Assembly: GCA_022340245.1 (NCBI GenBank)
Contig: JAJDOI010000145.1
Span: 1 to 37,486 of the forward strand
Direction: 5' to 3'
Source of the DNA: Thiogranum sp.
Lineage (GTDB): Bacteria; Pseudomonadota; Gammaproteobacteria; DSM-19610
Length of the DNA stretch: 37,486 bases
Every line of letters starts with the position of its first letter. Position 1 is the stretch's first letter. A program made the translations under genes and the position numbers. Shown here piece after piece: positions 1 through 13,600 of this stretch. The notes below the pieces were generated by a model. It was given only the letters and a program-made list of their open reading frames with translations. It was not told where the DNA came from and ran no database searches.

Positions 1-959
1 AGTGACATCAGGTTGATGACCCAGGGACCCTTTTGCGCCGGTTTGTCGACGGGCGGAGGCGTCGCTTCAGACCCCGAATCCACCTGCACGGTTGCCGCGC
101 TCTGGTCGGCGGCCCGGTCGTGCCCGGGTGGTGCGTCGGCGACGGCGTGTTGTTGCGTGGTGGGTTCGATATGTCCGGTTTCCAGCGCTGCGACCGAAAC
201 CGTCAGCTCCTGCACCTGTGCCTTCAGGTCGTCGATGAGCGACTCCCGCGCCTTGTCGGCCGTGAGCCGGATTTGGACGCCGGCGACGGCTTCGGCCTGC
301 TGTTCGACGGTATTCTCCAGAACGCCGAGGCGATGATTGATGCTCGAACTGGATGCCAGGTCAAAAACCGCTATGGCGCCGGCGACCGCCAGTGACGCCA
401 GCCCCAGCTGCAACAGCCTGCGGTCGCCCGTGGCCGCGCGGCCCTGGAGCGCATCGCCGCCGCCTGCACGAATGGCCGCCCGCGCGGCGGCGATGCGCTC
501 GGTCATCCGGGCGCCGGCGCGGACGCTGGTGGCGTGGTGATGGTGGCGAGGTTGTGGTGGATCGTCTGTGGCTGGCGTCTGCTGGCCGCCTCCTGCGGCC
601 TGGTTGTGCACCACAGTCAGCGCCGGCGCGGCGGCGTGCTGGCGGTCCAGCTGGTAGGGATCGAGCAGTTGCATCAGTTCGGCCTGGGGTTTGGTGAACT
701 CCACGCCCATGCCGTTTTCCTCGGCACGCCTGATGGTCGCGGGCAGCAGCAGAACCCGGCGCTCGTCGTGATCTTTGACTGAGATGCGGACCCGCACGGC
801 GTTGCCCGCCGTGTAACTTGCACCACCCGGGTGTTCGAACTGCAGCAGCATGCCGCCCTGGCTGACATCCCGCACCCGGCATCCGCGCGGCATGGCCCGC
901 TCGTCGAGCAGGGCGACATTGAGGTTTACGGCGATTCTCTCGTAACGACGGCGCTCCAT
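1..959 (-). CDS. PilZ domain membrane protein, probably with a C-terminal SPOR domain (C-terminus truncated by window edge)
   Basis: Manual minus-strand translation from ATG at 959: MERRRYERIAVNLNVALLDERAMPRGCRVRDVSQGGMLLQF... has the PilZ RxxxR and DxSxxG motifs; then a hydrophobic segment (LLQLGLASLAVAGAIAVFDLA), a coiled-coil-like stretch (LENTVEQQAEAVAGVQIRLTADKARESLIDDLKAQVQELTVSVAALE), a linker, and ...KGPWVINLMSL at the edge. Absent from the ORF track because it has no stop inside the window. Confidence 0.82.
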   Translation of the reverse strand, partial: MERRRYERIAVNLNVALLDERAMPRGCRVRDVSQGGMLLQFEHPGGASYTAGNAVRVRISVKDHDERRVLLLPATIRRAEENGMGVEFTKPQAELMQLLDPYQLDRQHAAAPALTVVHNQAAGGGQQTPATDDPPQPRHHHHATSVRAGARMTERIAAARAAIRAGGGDALQGRAATGDRRLLQLGLASLAVAGAIAVFDLASSSSINHRLGVLENTVEQQAEAVAGVQIRLTADKARESLIDDLKAQVQELTVSVAALETGHIEPTTQQHAVADAPPGHDRAADQSAATVQVDSGSEATPPPVDKPAQKGPWVINLMS

Positions 960-1048
960 CGCGGTTCCATCACCTCGGGTATGGTGCTGTGGCGGATTTC
1001 AGCTGAACACCATACACAATATCGGCGACGCTGAGAACAGCAGGGCGT

Positions 1049-1570
1049 TCAGTCTGCCTCCTCCAGCGGCCAGCGCCTGAAGGTGGTGTTGCCGCACTCG
1101 GGGCACTCCGGAATCCGCGCAACATGGTGAAAGTGCACGGCCTCGTTGCAGGCGGTGCAATAGAGGCTGCCGGGACCGGTGACTTCGCCGGCATGGTACG
1201 GCGGGTCCTGGTCCAGCTCTTCCTGCAGCTCCAGCCATTCGAGCCTGGTGCGGTCGGCGACGCGGCTGAACACATCGAGCAACTGGTCCTCGATGCGGTC
1301 GATGTCGAAGCGTAGCCAGTCGGCGAGTTCGTGACCGCTCTCGCTGAGATGCTTGCCGGCGTCCTGTACGTCGCGTTTCACATAGTAGGCGACCTTCTCG
1401 GCTTCGTCGTGGGTCAGTTCTTCCAGTTCCACGGCGGTATCGCGGGCCTTTTCGATGCTGTGGCGGATTGTCGGCAGCGCCCTGGATTCCGCGTCCTCGG
1501 CGGTCTGTCGGACCCGCTCCATCATGCGGTGGTAGGCCTGGACGAGTTTGTCGACGGTGCTCTGCGGCAT
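1049..1570 (-). CDS. zinc ribbon-containing protein (DUF1451-like)
   Basis: 173 aa ORF; C-terminal CTACNEAVHFHHVARIPECPECGNTTF zinc ribbon, helical N-terminal region. Confidence 0.8.
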   Translation of the reverse strand: MPQSTVDKLVQAYHRMMERVRQTAEDAESRALPTIRHSIEKARDTAVELEELTHDEAEKVAYYVKRDVQDAGKHLSESGHELADWLRFDIDRIEDQLLDVFSRVADRTRLEWLELQEELDQDPPYHAGEVTGPGSLYCTACNEAVHFHHVARIPECPECGNTTFRRWPLEEAD

Positions 1571-1592
1571 GTTTTTCTCCTATACGCGCGCT

Positions 1593-4198
<2,606 letters not shown>

Positions 4199-4208
4199 GT
4201 GGCGTGAT

Positions 4209-4733
4209 ATGAACAGTTGCAATGGCATGCTGAGCAGGCTGATGTTGCTGGGTACCTTGCTGTGCCTGGTGGTCAGCCTCAATGGCTGTGGCTTCAGGCT
4301 ACGCGGCGACGTCGAACTGCCGGGGGTGCTCGCGGACACCTACATCGAGTCGAAAGACCCCTATTCCGGTATGGCGCGGGCGCTGCGCACGCAGCTCGAA
4401 CGCTCGGGCGCGAATGTCCTGGAGACCAGGGACCAGGCCAGTGCGATTCTGAATGTGGTTAGCGAGCGCTCGGAAAACCGCGTGCTTTCGGTGGGCAGCA
4501 CCGGCAAGGCGACGGAATACGAACTCTTCGACGAAGTGGTTTTTTCGCTCAGTGATGCCACCGGCAAGGTGCTGGTTGGTTCGCAGACCCTGCGCCTGAC
4601 ACGTGACCTTGTCTTCGACCAGAACGAGTTGCTCGGCAAGCTCTCCGAGGCCGAAAGCATCCACAAGCAGATGCGCGAGACGCTGGCGCGTCAGATCCTG
4701 ATGCGCATCCAGGCGTCCATGCGTCAGCCATGA
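4209..4733 (+). CDS. lptE: LPS assembly lipoprotein LptE
   Basis: Signal peptide with LNGC lipobox, CGFRLRGDVELP; located between leuS and holA. Confidence 0.95.
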   Translation: MNSCNGMLSRLMLLGTLLCLVVSLNGCGFRLRGDVELPGVLADTYIESKDPYSGMARALRTQLERSGANVLETRDQASAILNVVSERSENRVLSVGSTGKATEYELFDEVVFSLSDATGKVLVGSQTLRLTRDLVFDQNELLGKLSEAESIHKQMRETLARQILMRIQASMRQP

Positions 4734-5755
4734 CCCAGCTGCGCGCCGACCAGCTCGCCGGGCACCTGCGCCAGTCAATGGCACCGCTGTATTTCATTCA
4801 CGGCGACGAGACCCTGCTGAGCAATGAATGTGCGGACGCCGTGCGCGCCGCGGCGCGCGCCCGTGGCTACAGCGAGCGGCAGGTTTTCGCCGTCGAGGCG
4901 GGTTTCGACTGGAACACGCTGCGTGCCGCCAGCGACAGCCTGTCGCTGTTTGCCGAGCGGCGCATTCTCGAATTGCGGGTGCCGAGTGGCAAACCCGGCA
5001 AAGAAGGCAGCCAGGTGTTGCGCGAGTACGCCGAACGGCCGGCCGAAGACACCCTGTTACTGATTGTGTCCGGCAAACTGGAAAGCGCGGCGCGGCGCAG
5101 CAAGTGGGTGCAGGCGCTTGATCAGGCCGGCGTGTCGATCGCTGTCTGGCCGGTGGACGCGGCGCAACTGCCCGGCTGGATCGACCGCCGCATGCGGGCG
5201 CACGGTATGCGCGCCGGCCGCGAGGCCCTGCAACTGATCGCCGAGCGGGTCGAAGGCAACCTGCTGGCCGCGGCTCAGGAGATCGAAAAGCTGTACCTGT
5301 TACACGGCGCGGGGGAACTGGATGCCGATACGGTCGCCGAGTTGGTCGCCGACAGTGCCCGTTACGATGTGTTCGGCCTGGTGGATGCCGCGCTGGGCGG
5401 CGATGCGCCGCATGCGCGGAGGATTCTGGACGGCCTGCGTGGTGAGGGTGTCGACCCGACGCTGGTGCTCTGGGCGCTGTCGCGCGAAATCCGCTCTCTG
5501 ACGGTCATGGCGCGACAGCTGCAGGGCAGCGGGCTCGCGCAGGTGCTGGCGACCAACAAAGTCTGGGACAAGCGCAAGCCGCCGGTCAGCGCGGCACTGC
5601 AACGCATCCGCGGCCGCCAGTGGTGGCAGCTGCTGCAGCACTGTGCCCGTCTAGACCGGGTTATCAAGGGCCGCGCTGCGGGCAGTGCCTGGGATGAGCT
5701 GTTACAATTGACCCTGAACCTTGCCGGGCACAGGGTGATGAGTATAAGCGCTTGA
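4730..5755 (+). CDS. holA: DNA polymerase III subunit delta
   Basis: 341 aa; MAPLYFIHGDETLLSNE..., ...NLLAAAQEIEKLYLL; ATGA overlap with lptE. Confidence 0.96.
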   Translation: MTQLRADQLAGHLRQSMAPLYFIHGDETLLSNECADAVRAAARARGYSERQVFAVEAGFDWNTLRAASDSLSLFAERRILELRVPSGKPGKEGSQVLREYAERPAEDTLLLIVSGKLESAARRSKWVQALDQAGVSIAVWPVDAAQLPGWIDRRMRAHGMRAGREALQLIAERVEGNLLAAAQEIEKLYLLHGAGELDADTVAELVADSARYDVFGLVDAALGGDAPHARRILDGLRGEGVDPTLVLWALSREIRSLTVMARQLQGSGLAQVLATNKVWDKRKPPVSAALQRIRGRQWWQLLQHCARLDRVIKGRAAGSAWDELLQLTLNLAGHRVMSISA

Positions 5756-5773
5756 AATTAAAGGTAATAGATA

Positions 5774-7057
5774 ATGAGTGATATTGCCGAATCGATGCCT
5801 TTCGATGCGGCCGGCTACATGCTGGAGCTGGGCCGCCGTGCGCGCGCGGCGGCGCGCGACATGGCGCGCGCCGAAACCGCTGCCAAGAACGCGGCGCTGC
5901 ACGCGATCGCCGATGCCATCCTGGCCGACCAGGCACGCCTGCAAGCGGAAAATCAGAAGGATCTCGAAGCCGGCCGGCGAGGCGGCCTGGACGCGGCGCT
6001 GCTGGACCGCCTGGAACTGACCGGTGCCCGTATCCGCTCCATGGCCGAGGGCCTGCGCCAGGTCGCCGTCTTGCCGGACCCCGTGGGCGCCATCAGCGAC
6101 CTCGACTACCGGCCATCGGGTATCCAGGTAGGGCGTATGCGGGTGCCGCTCGGGGTTATCGGCATTATCTACGAGTCGCGGCCCAACGTGACCGCGGATG
6201 CCGCCGCGCTGTGTCTGAAATCCGGTAATGCCTGTATTCTGCGCGGCGGCTCCGAGGCGCTGCACGCCAACCAGGCCATTGCGCAGTGCATCGAACAGGG
6301 CCTGGCGAAGGCCGGGCTGCCCGCCACCGCGGTGCAGGTGGTTGCCACGATCGACCGGGCTGCGGTTGGCGAGCTGCTGAAACTCGACGAGTATGTCGAC
6401 GTCATTGTGCCGCGCGGCGGCAAGGGGCTTATCGAGCGGATCACGGCCGAATCCAGAATCCCGGTGATCAAGCACCTGCACGGCGTCTGTCACACCTATA
6501 TCGATGATCAGGCCGACATCGACAAGGCCATAAAGGTGGCCTTCAACGCCAAGACGCAGCGCTATGGCACCTGCAATACCATGGAAACCCTGCTGGTGGC
6601 CGAGGGTATCGCCGAGCGGGTCCTGCCCGAGCTGGCCAGGCTTTACCGCGACAAGGGGGTGGAACTGCGCGGCTGTGAGCGCACGCGTGCCATCCTTGAC
6701 GGTATCAAGGCCGCGCAGGACGCCGATTGGGACGAGGAATACCTGGCCCCCATCCTCGCGGTGCGGGTGGTCAACGACATGGATGCGGCCATGGACCACA
6801 TCGAACAGCACGGTTCACAGCACACCGATGCCATCGTTACCGAAAACATCAGTCGCGCGCGGCGTTTTCTTCGCGAAGTCGACTCCAGCTCGGTGATGGT
6901 CAACGCCTCGTCGCGCTTTGCCGATGGGTTCGAATACGGCCTGGGTGCGGAAATCGGCATCAGCACCGACAAGTTGCATGCCCGCGGCCCGGTCGGTCTC
7001 GAAGGCCTGACGACACTGAAGTTCATTGTGCTGGGCGATGGTCATATCCGGGAGTAA
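5774..7057 (+). CDS. proA: glutamate-5-semialdehyde dehydrogenase
   Basis: 427 aa; [52 protein letters not shown]. Confidence 0.98.
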   Translation: MSDIAESMPFDAAGYMLELGRRARAAARDMARAETAAKNAALHAIADAILADQARLQAENQKDLEAGRRGGLDAALLDRLELTGARIRSMAEGLRQVAVLPDPVGAISDLDYRPSGIQVGRMRVPLGVIGIIYESRPNVTADAAALCLKSGNACILRGGSEALHANQAIAQCIEQGLAKAGLPATAVQVVATIDRAAVGELLKLDEYVDVIVPRGGKGLIERITAESRIPVIKHLHGVCHTYIDDQADIDKAIKVAFNAKTQRYGTCNTMETLLVAEGIAERVLPELARLYRDKGVELRGCERTRAILDGIKAAQDADWDEEYLAPILAVRVVNDMDAAMDHIEQHGSQHTDAIVTENISRARRFLREVDSSSVMVNASSRFADGFEYGLGAEIGISTDKLHARGPVGLEGLTTLKFIVLGDGHIRE

Positions 7058-7072
7058 GCGGCGGAAGGCCGC

Positions 7073-7702
7073 ATGATCTGCGTCCTCGGGGGGACTTTCG
7101 ATCCTGTCCATTTCGGCCACCTGCGCCCGGCGCTGGATGTGCAGCAGGCGCTGGGTATCGAGCGTGTCCACCTGTTGCCCTGCCGCACCCCGCCGCACCG
7201 GGAGATGCCGTGGCTTTCCCATGAGCAGCGGCTGGCACTGCTGCACCTGGCGATCGAGGACGAGCCCGGCCTGGCGATCGACACGCGCGAACTGCGGCGT
7301 GAAGGACCCTCCTACATGGTGGACACCCTGACGTCGCTGCGCGAAGAACTCGGCGAGCGACCGCTGTGCCTGGCGCTCGGCATGGACGCGCTCGCGGACC
7401 TGGACAGCTGGCACCGCTGGGAGGAGATTCCGGCACTCTGCCACCTGGTGGTTATGCAGCGCCCCGGCAATCACTGGCCGCAGGACGGTGCGCTCGCGCA
7501 GCGGCTGCAGGCGGCGCGGGTCGCTGATGTGAAGGACCTGTTGGCGCTGACCGCAGGCGCTGTGCTGGGGGTGCCGGTCACGCAGATGGCGGTTTCCTCG
7601 ACACGTATCCGCGATTTGCTGCGCAGCGGGCGCAGCGCGCGCTACCTGATGCCGGAAGCGGTACTCGAACGTATTATGCAAGAGAAATGGTATGCAAACT
7701 GA
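7073..7702 (+). CDS. nadD: nicotinate-nucleotide adenylyltransferase
   Basis: GGTFDPVHFGHLRPALD nucleotidyltransferase motif; SSTRIRDLLRSG. Confidence 0.97.
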   Translation: MICVLGGTFDPVHFGHLRPALDVQQALGIERVHLLPCRTPPHREMPWLSHEQRLALLHLAIEDEPGLAIDTRELRREGPSYMVDTLTSLREELGERPLCLALGMDALADLDSWHRWEEIPALCHLVVMQRPGNHWPQDGALAQRLQAARVADVKDLLALTAGAVLGVPVTQMAVSSTRIRDLLRSGRSARYLMPEAVLERIMQEKWYAN

Positions 7703-8045
7703 TGAGTTGAAAGCCACAGCACTGAAGGCGCTGGATGATCTCAAGGGCCTGGACATTGTCGAGTACGATGTGCGCGAGCTGACCCCGGTGACCGATGTCA
7801 TGATTATCGCCAGCGGCACGTCGGCCCGCCACGTCAAGTCGCTGGCCGACGCCGTGGTAATGGCCTGCAAAAAGGCCGGCGTGCCGCCCGTGGGGGTCGA
7901 GGGCGAGCGCGAAGGCGAGTGGGTGCTGGTCGATCTGGGGGACGTGGTGGTGCACGTCATGCAGCCGCGTATCCGCGAGTTCTACGCGCTGGAGAAGCTC
8001 TGGTCGGTGACCGAGGAGAGCCGCGAAAAGAGCGAGCGGCGTTGA
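7692..8045 (+). CDS. rsfS: ribosome silencing factor
   Basis: 117 aa; LKALDDLKGLDIVEYDVRELTPVTDVMIIASGTSARHVKSLAD; GEWVLVDLGDVVVHVM. Confidence 0.97.
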   Translation: MQTDELKATALKALDDLKGLDIVEYDVRELTPVTDVMIIASGTSARHVKSLADAVVMACKKAGVPPVGVEGEREGEWVLVDLGDVVVHVMQPRIREFYALEKLWSVTEESREKSERR

Positions 8046-8057
8046 GCCGGTGCAGGT

Positions 8058-8531
8058 ATGCAGATTGCCCTTATCGCCGTTGGCACGCGTATTCCCGCCT
8101 GGGTCACCGAGGGTTACCGCGAGTATGCCCGGCGGATGCCGCGCGAATGCAGCCTGGCGTTGACGGAGGTTCCGCTGGGCCGGCGCGGCAAGTCTCAGCC
8201 GGTGGAGCGCGCTGTCAGTGAAGAAGGTAGCCGCATGCTGGCCGCTATCAATGAAAAGCAGCGTGTCATCGCCCTGGACGTCGGCGGCCGCGGCTGGTCT
8301 ACCGAACAACTCGCCGGAGAACTGGGCGGGTGGATGCAGGACGGCCGGGACGTCAGCCTGCTGGTCGGCGGTCCCGACGGGTTGGCCGCCGACTGCCTGG
8401 CGCGCGCCGATCAGCGCTGGTCCCTGTCGCCGTTGACGTTGCCGCACCCGCTGGTTCGCGTGGTGCTGGCGGAACAATTGTACCGTGCCTGGACGCTGAT
8501 GAGCGGGCACCCTTACCACCGCGCAGGATGA
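8058..8531 (+). CDS. rlmH: 23S rRNA (pseudouridine1915-N3)-methyltransferase
   Basis: 157 aa; [45 protein letters not shown]. Confidence 0.97.
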   Translation: MQIALIAVGTRIPAWVTEGYREYARRMPRECSLALTEVPLGRRGKSQPVERAVSEEGSRMLAAINEKQRVIALDVGGRGWSTEQLAGELGGWMQDGRDVSLLVGGPDGLAADCLARADQRWSLSPLTLPHPLVRVVLAEQLYRAWTLMSGHPYHRAG

Positions 8532-9115
8532 AGCGCCCACACCTGGTGCTCGCCTCGGCTTCGCCACGGCGTTGCGAACTGCTGGCGCAGATCGGCATCG
8601 ATTTCGAGCAGCGGGTCGCCGACATTGACGAAACGCCGCGTGCGGGCGAATCGCCGGCCGACTACGTGGCGCGCCTGGCGCTGGAAAAAGCCCGCGCCGT
8701 GCGCCGTGCCGGCCGTTGCCCGGCGCCGGTGCTTGGGGCCGATACCGCGGTGGTGGTCGACGGGCGGATACTCGGCAAACCGGCCGATTTCGCCGATGCC
8801 GGTGACATGTTGCGCCTGCTGTCGGGGCGGGCCCACGAGGTGTTCAGCGCCGTGGCGCTGGTCGCGGGCCGCGAGGCGGTGGCTGTGAATTGCAGCACGG
8901 TCCGGTTCCGGGAGATCCACGACAGTGAAATAGCGGCCTACTGGCGCAGCGGCGAGCCGTGCGACAAGGCCGGCGGTTACGCCATACAGGGGCTGGCCGC
9001 GGCATTCATCGAGCGACTGGACGGGAGCTACTCGGGGGTCATGGGCTTGCCGCTGTATGAGACCACCCGGCTGTTAGATGATTTCGGTATTCGAATATTG
9101 GGTCAAATTTCATGA
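8528..9115 (+). CDS. Maf family nucleotide pyrophosphatase
   Basis: [51 protein letters not shown]. Confidence 0.95.
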   Translation: MKRPHLVLASASPRRCELLAQIGIDFEQRVADIDETPRAGESPADYVARLALEKARAVRRAGRCPAPVLGADTAVVVDGRILGKPADFADAGDMLRLLSGRAHEVFSAVALVAGREAVAVNCSTVRFREIHDSEIAAYWRSGEPCDKAGGYAIQGLAAAFIERLDGSYSGVMGLPLYETTRLLDDFGIRILGQIS

Positions 9116-10590
9116 CAGTTGAACTGCTGGTCAACGTAACGCCGCAGGAAACCCGCGTGGCGGCGGTCGAGAACGGTATGCTCCAGGAAGTGTATATCGA
9201 GCGTGCCCGGCGCCGCGGCCTGGTGGGAAATATCTACAAGGGCGTCGTCAAACGGGTGCTGCCGGGCATGCAGGCGGCGTTTGTCGATATCGGCCTGGAA
9301 CGGGCGGCCTTTCTGCACGCCTCCGACATTGCGGTAATCGGTAGTGAGGAGGGCGGCGACGTCGCGCTCAGCAGCAGCGGAGACGACAGCATCACCAGCC
9401 TGTTGCAGGAAGGTCAGCAGCAGCTGGTCCAGGTGATCAAGGACCCGTTGGGTACCAAGGGTGCCCGCCTGACCACGCACATTACCATCCCCTCCCGCTA
9501 CCTGGTGTTCATGCCGGAAACCTGCACCGTTGGTGTGTCGCAGCGCATCGAGGACGAGGCGGAGCGGCAACGGCTGCGCGAGATTGTGCTGCGCGAACGC
9601 GACGAGGAAAACCCCGGCGGCTTTATCCTGCGTACCGCCGCCGAAGGCGTGGACGAGGAATCCATCGCCTCGGATCTGCACTTCCTGCAGCGCCTGTGGG
9701 CGTCGGTGCAGGAGGAGGTGCCGAAAGCCGGCCCGGGCGACGTCGTGCACGAAGACCTGCCGCTGGTGTTGCGCGTGCTGCGCGATATTTCCGACACCGA
9801 CGTGGAGAAACTGCGCATCGATTCGCGCGAAACCTTTCAGCGCGTCGACCGTTTTGTCCGCCAGTTCACCCCGGAGCTGTTGAACAAACTGGAGTACTAT
9901 CCGGGCGAGCGGCCGATTTTCGACCTCTACGGTATCGATGACGAAATCCAGAAGGCGCTGGAGCGCAAGGTGCAGTTGAAGTCCGGCGGTCACCTGGTCA
10001 TTGATCAAACCGAGGCCATGACCACCATCGACGTCAATACCGGGGCCTATGTCGGCCACCGCAATCTCGAGGAGACTATATTCAAGACCAACCTGGAGGC
10101 CGCGCAGGCGATCGTTCGTCATCTGCGGCTGCGTAACCTCGGCGGCATTATTATTATCGACTTCATCGATATGCAGAACGACGAGCACAAGCGCCAGGTG
10201 TTGCGGGCTCTGGAAAAACACGTGGAACGCGACCACGCCAATTGCCATATCAGCGAAATCTCCAGTCTCGGACTGGTACAGATGACGCGCAAGCGCACCC
10301 GCGAGAGCCTGGAACACGTGCTTTGCGAGTCCTGCGCCACCTGCGGCGGACGCGGCTCGGTGAAATCCGCCGAAACGGTTTGCTACGAAATTTTCCGCGA
10401 AATCCTCCGCGAGTCCCGCCAGTTCGACACCCAGCAGCTGCTGGTTCTCGCCGCACAGGAGGTCGTCGACCTGCTGCTCGACGAGGAGTCCACAAGTCTC
10501 GCCGAGCTGGAGGCCTTCATCGAAAAACCCATCAAATTCCAGGTCGAAGCGCTATACACACAGGAACAGTTTGACGTGGTACTGCTCTAA
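9112..10590 (+). CDS. rng: ribonuclease G
   Basis: 492 aa; [79 protein letters not shown]. Confidence 0.97.
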   Translation: MTVELLVNVTPQETRVAAVENGMLQEVYIERARRRGLVGNIYKGVVKRVLPGMQAAFVDIGLERAAFLHASDIAVIGSEEGGDVALSSSGDDSITSLLQEGQQQLVQVIKDPLGTKGARLTTHITIPSRYLVFMPETCTVGVSQRIEDEAERQRLREIVLRERDEENPGGFILRTAAEGVDEESIASDLHFLQRLWASVQEEVPKAGPGDVVHEDLPLVLRVLRDISDTDVEKLRIDSRETFQRVDRFVRQFTPELLNKLEYYPGERPIFDLYGIDDEIQKALERKVQLKSGGHLVIDQTEAMTTIDVNTGAYVGHRNLEETIFKTNLEAAQAIVRHLRLRNLGGIIIIDFIDMQNDEHKRQVLRALEKHVERDHANCHISEISSLGLVQMTRKRTRESLEHVLCESCATCGGRGSVKSAETVCYEIFREILRESRQFDTQQLLVLAAQEVVDLLLDEESTSLAELEAFIEKPIKFQVEALYTQEQFDVVLL

Positions 10591-10656
10591 TTACCGGGCA
10601 GGTTTTACCGAACGCCGGCAGGTTTTTTACTCGCGTGACGCAATCAGGTAGTTACA

Positions 10657-13600
10657 GTGGTTCTTAGGCGCACTCTGCATATTTGCTGGTGGATGGTCGC
10701 GGTTGTGATCGTCACCCTGGCGGTGGCGCTCAGCGCGGCGCGCCTGTTGTTGCCCGGGATGTCGCATTACCGCGAGCAGGTCGAGACTGTTGCCGCCGAA
10801 GTCTTCAAGCGTCCCGTCACCATCGGCTCGCTGGACGCGGCCTGGCACGGAATTTCCCCGGTGTTGAAACTCGACAGTGTCGTGGTCAACGATCCACGGC
10901 TGCCGCATGGACGGATCGCCATCGACGAAGTCGAGGTGAAGGTGGACGTTATCGAATCCCTGTTGCAGGGCAGGTTGCGCACGGCCGGCGTGAAAGTCAT
11001 CGGCGCGCGGCTGGAAATAGAGACCGACATCCGTCACCGGCTGGAGCCTCTGCCGCTTCAGGTTGTGGTGCAGTGGCTGCTGGGCCAGGGTAGTATCGCT
11101 CTGGAAAAGGTGCAGCTGCTGTGGCGGGATCCCGGCCTTTTCGACACGCCGATACGTCTCACCGACCTGTCGGCCAACCTGGTCAATACCGGTCAACGCC
11201 ACCAGTTGCTGCTGGATGCGAAGCTGCCCATGTGGCTGGGTGAGGCGCTAAAGGTCGCGGCTGACTTTCACGGCCGCAACGACGACCCCGGTAACTGGCG
11301 CGGAACGCTATACTTGAAGACCCGTGATTTGCAGCTGGGGGGCTTCCGGCCGGCGATGGCCGACAGCGGTCTGGTAGCCAGGGGTGCGGTGAACCTCGAA
11401 ACCTGGGTGGGCGTGGCGCACGCGCGCCCGGTCTGGGGCAGCGGCAGTCTGGACTGGCAGCACCCCAGCATCCACAACGCCAGTGCCGATGCCCAGGGCA
11501 TCAGTGCAGACGGCATGTCGATGAAGTTCCACTGGCGTCAGCGCAACGACCGTTGGCGTATCGGGCTGCGCGGCTTTGAACTGCGGCGGGACCGCCAACC
11601 GGTATGGCCGGCGAGCGATTTCGACTTCGTTTTGCAAAACGACCAGCAACTGCGTCTCCAGGGGAAGGCCAGCCTCGTAGTGCTCGAGGAACTGAACAGT
11701 GTGCTGCCGCTGCTGCCCTGGGTGGATGACGATGCCCTGTCAATGCTGGACCGGTTGCAGCCGGGCGGAGTCATGCGCAAGGCCGAGTTCGAGTTCGCTT
11801 ACCGGGCCGGGGAAACGCCGCGCTTTGCCATGCGCTCGGCCATAGAAAATCTGAGCCTGGCGGCCAATGGCGGGTTGCCCGGTGTAACCGGCGTGTCGGG
11901 GCGCATCGAGGGCAATCTGCGCTCGGGCAATCTGCGCCTTGCCACCTCGCGGGCGGAACTTGTCATGCCCAGGGTGTTTTCGCGGCCCCTGGCGCTGACG
12001 GGCGTGAGTGGCAATGTTCACTGGCAGCGCTTCGATGACCGCTTCCGGATCGGCACAGAAAAGCTGCGCGTCGAGTCCGGTCCGCTGGCGCTTGATAGCC
12101 GATGGCAGCTGGACTGGCGCTACGACCAGGCTTCACCGTGGCTGGATCTGCAACTGGCGGCCGATCCGTTGCCGCTTGCCGCGACGCGCAAGTACTTGCC
12201 TGTGGGGTTGATGCCGCCGCACGCGGTAAGCTGGTTGCAGAATGCATTTCTGGCCGGCACCGCGAGCAATATCCGGGTGTTGCTGCAGGGGCGTCTGGAC
12301 CAGTTGCCGTTTGACGCCAGCCAGGGGCGGCTCGAGGCACGCTTCGATTTCGAGGATGTCCACCTCGCCTACCACCCGGACTGGGGTGAACTGGAAGACC
12401 TCAACGGGCAGGCGGTGTTCAGCGGGCGCTCGATGCGCATTGTCGGGCGCTCGGGGCGTATTCAGGATTCCCCGGTCGAGCGCGCCGTGGCGGTGATCAA
12501 GGATCTCAAAGTGCCCATACTGGCGGTCGACGGCACGGTCGACGGAACGCTGGCCGGGATGCTCGCCTACGTGCGCAGCAGTCCGCTGAAACAACACTTC
12601 GGCGCGCTGGTGGACAACCTGGATTCCAGCGGCGATGCGCGACTGCAATTGCGGTTGGATATTCCGCTCAAACATGGTCTTGGCGAGCCCCGGGTCAAGG
12701 GCGACGTGATACTGGAGGGCAATGACCTGTTGCCTCGAGGAGGCGAGATCGGTCTCACGGATATACGCGGCACGCTGCATTTCACCCACAGCGGTGTCAG
12801 CGTCACCAACGCCAAGGCCCGGGTGCTCAAACAGCCGGTGGTGGTATCGGTCTACCAACGGCGCGAAGACACCGCGCCCGTCACCGTGGTGGATATCCAG
12901 GGCAGGCTGAAGATCGTCGATTTTCTCAGGAAAAAAGCGCTGCCGCTGGCATCCGACCTGGACGGTGGCGCCCGCTGGCAGGCGTTGTTGAAAATCCAGG
13001 ATCAGGCGCAGCCGGATGTGCCGCGGGTTGCTATGGAACTGCATTCCGATCTGCAGGGAGTTGCGGTCAAGCTGCCCCCGCCGTTTGCCAAGCAGGCCGA
13101 TGAAAAGCGCACGTTGAGTATCGGCTGGATACCCGACAAACAGATCGCAAGGCCGGTGTGGATCACCTATGGGGATCTGGTCAAGGCGCGCCTGCTGCTG
13201 GGCTCCGACCAGCGGTTGCGCAAGGCGGCGATTCACACGGGTGACAGTCTGCCCGCCTTGCCAGCGCAGGAGGAACTGCATGTATCCGGTCGCCTGCCGG
13301 TGTTTGATCTCGGCGAGTGGCTGCCGGTTTTCGAGGCGCTTGACAAGCGCAAGACCCGCGGCGCGCGCGGGCTGCCGCCCAGCCTGGATATCAGCGCCGA
13401 TGTCTTTCGCTTTGGCGGTGCACAGGTGGAAAACATCACCGCGCACAGCAAATACACCGACCCCAGGTATTTTCAGCTCGGTGGCGAAGGCGCCAAAGGC
13501 TGGCTGCGCTGGATTCGCGGCGGACGGGATCTGCCTGCGCAGCTGCTGGCGAAGCTTGACTATCTGAACCTCAATACCCCGAGCGAAAGTCCCGCGACAT

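Noticed and set aside
9103-10317. 404-aa minus-strand ORF antisense to rng
   Set aside because: Overlaps RNase G completely; no family signature, G/Q/H-rich shadow composition.
10591-10656. Possible rho-independent terminator after rng
   Set aside because: Contains a near direct repeat (GGGCAGGTTTTA / CGGCAGGTTTTTTA) and T tracts, but only a very short stem; not strong enough to call.
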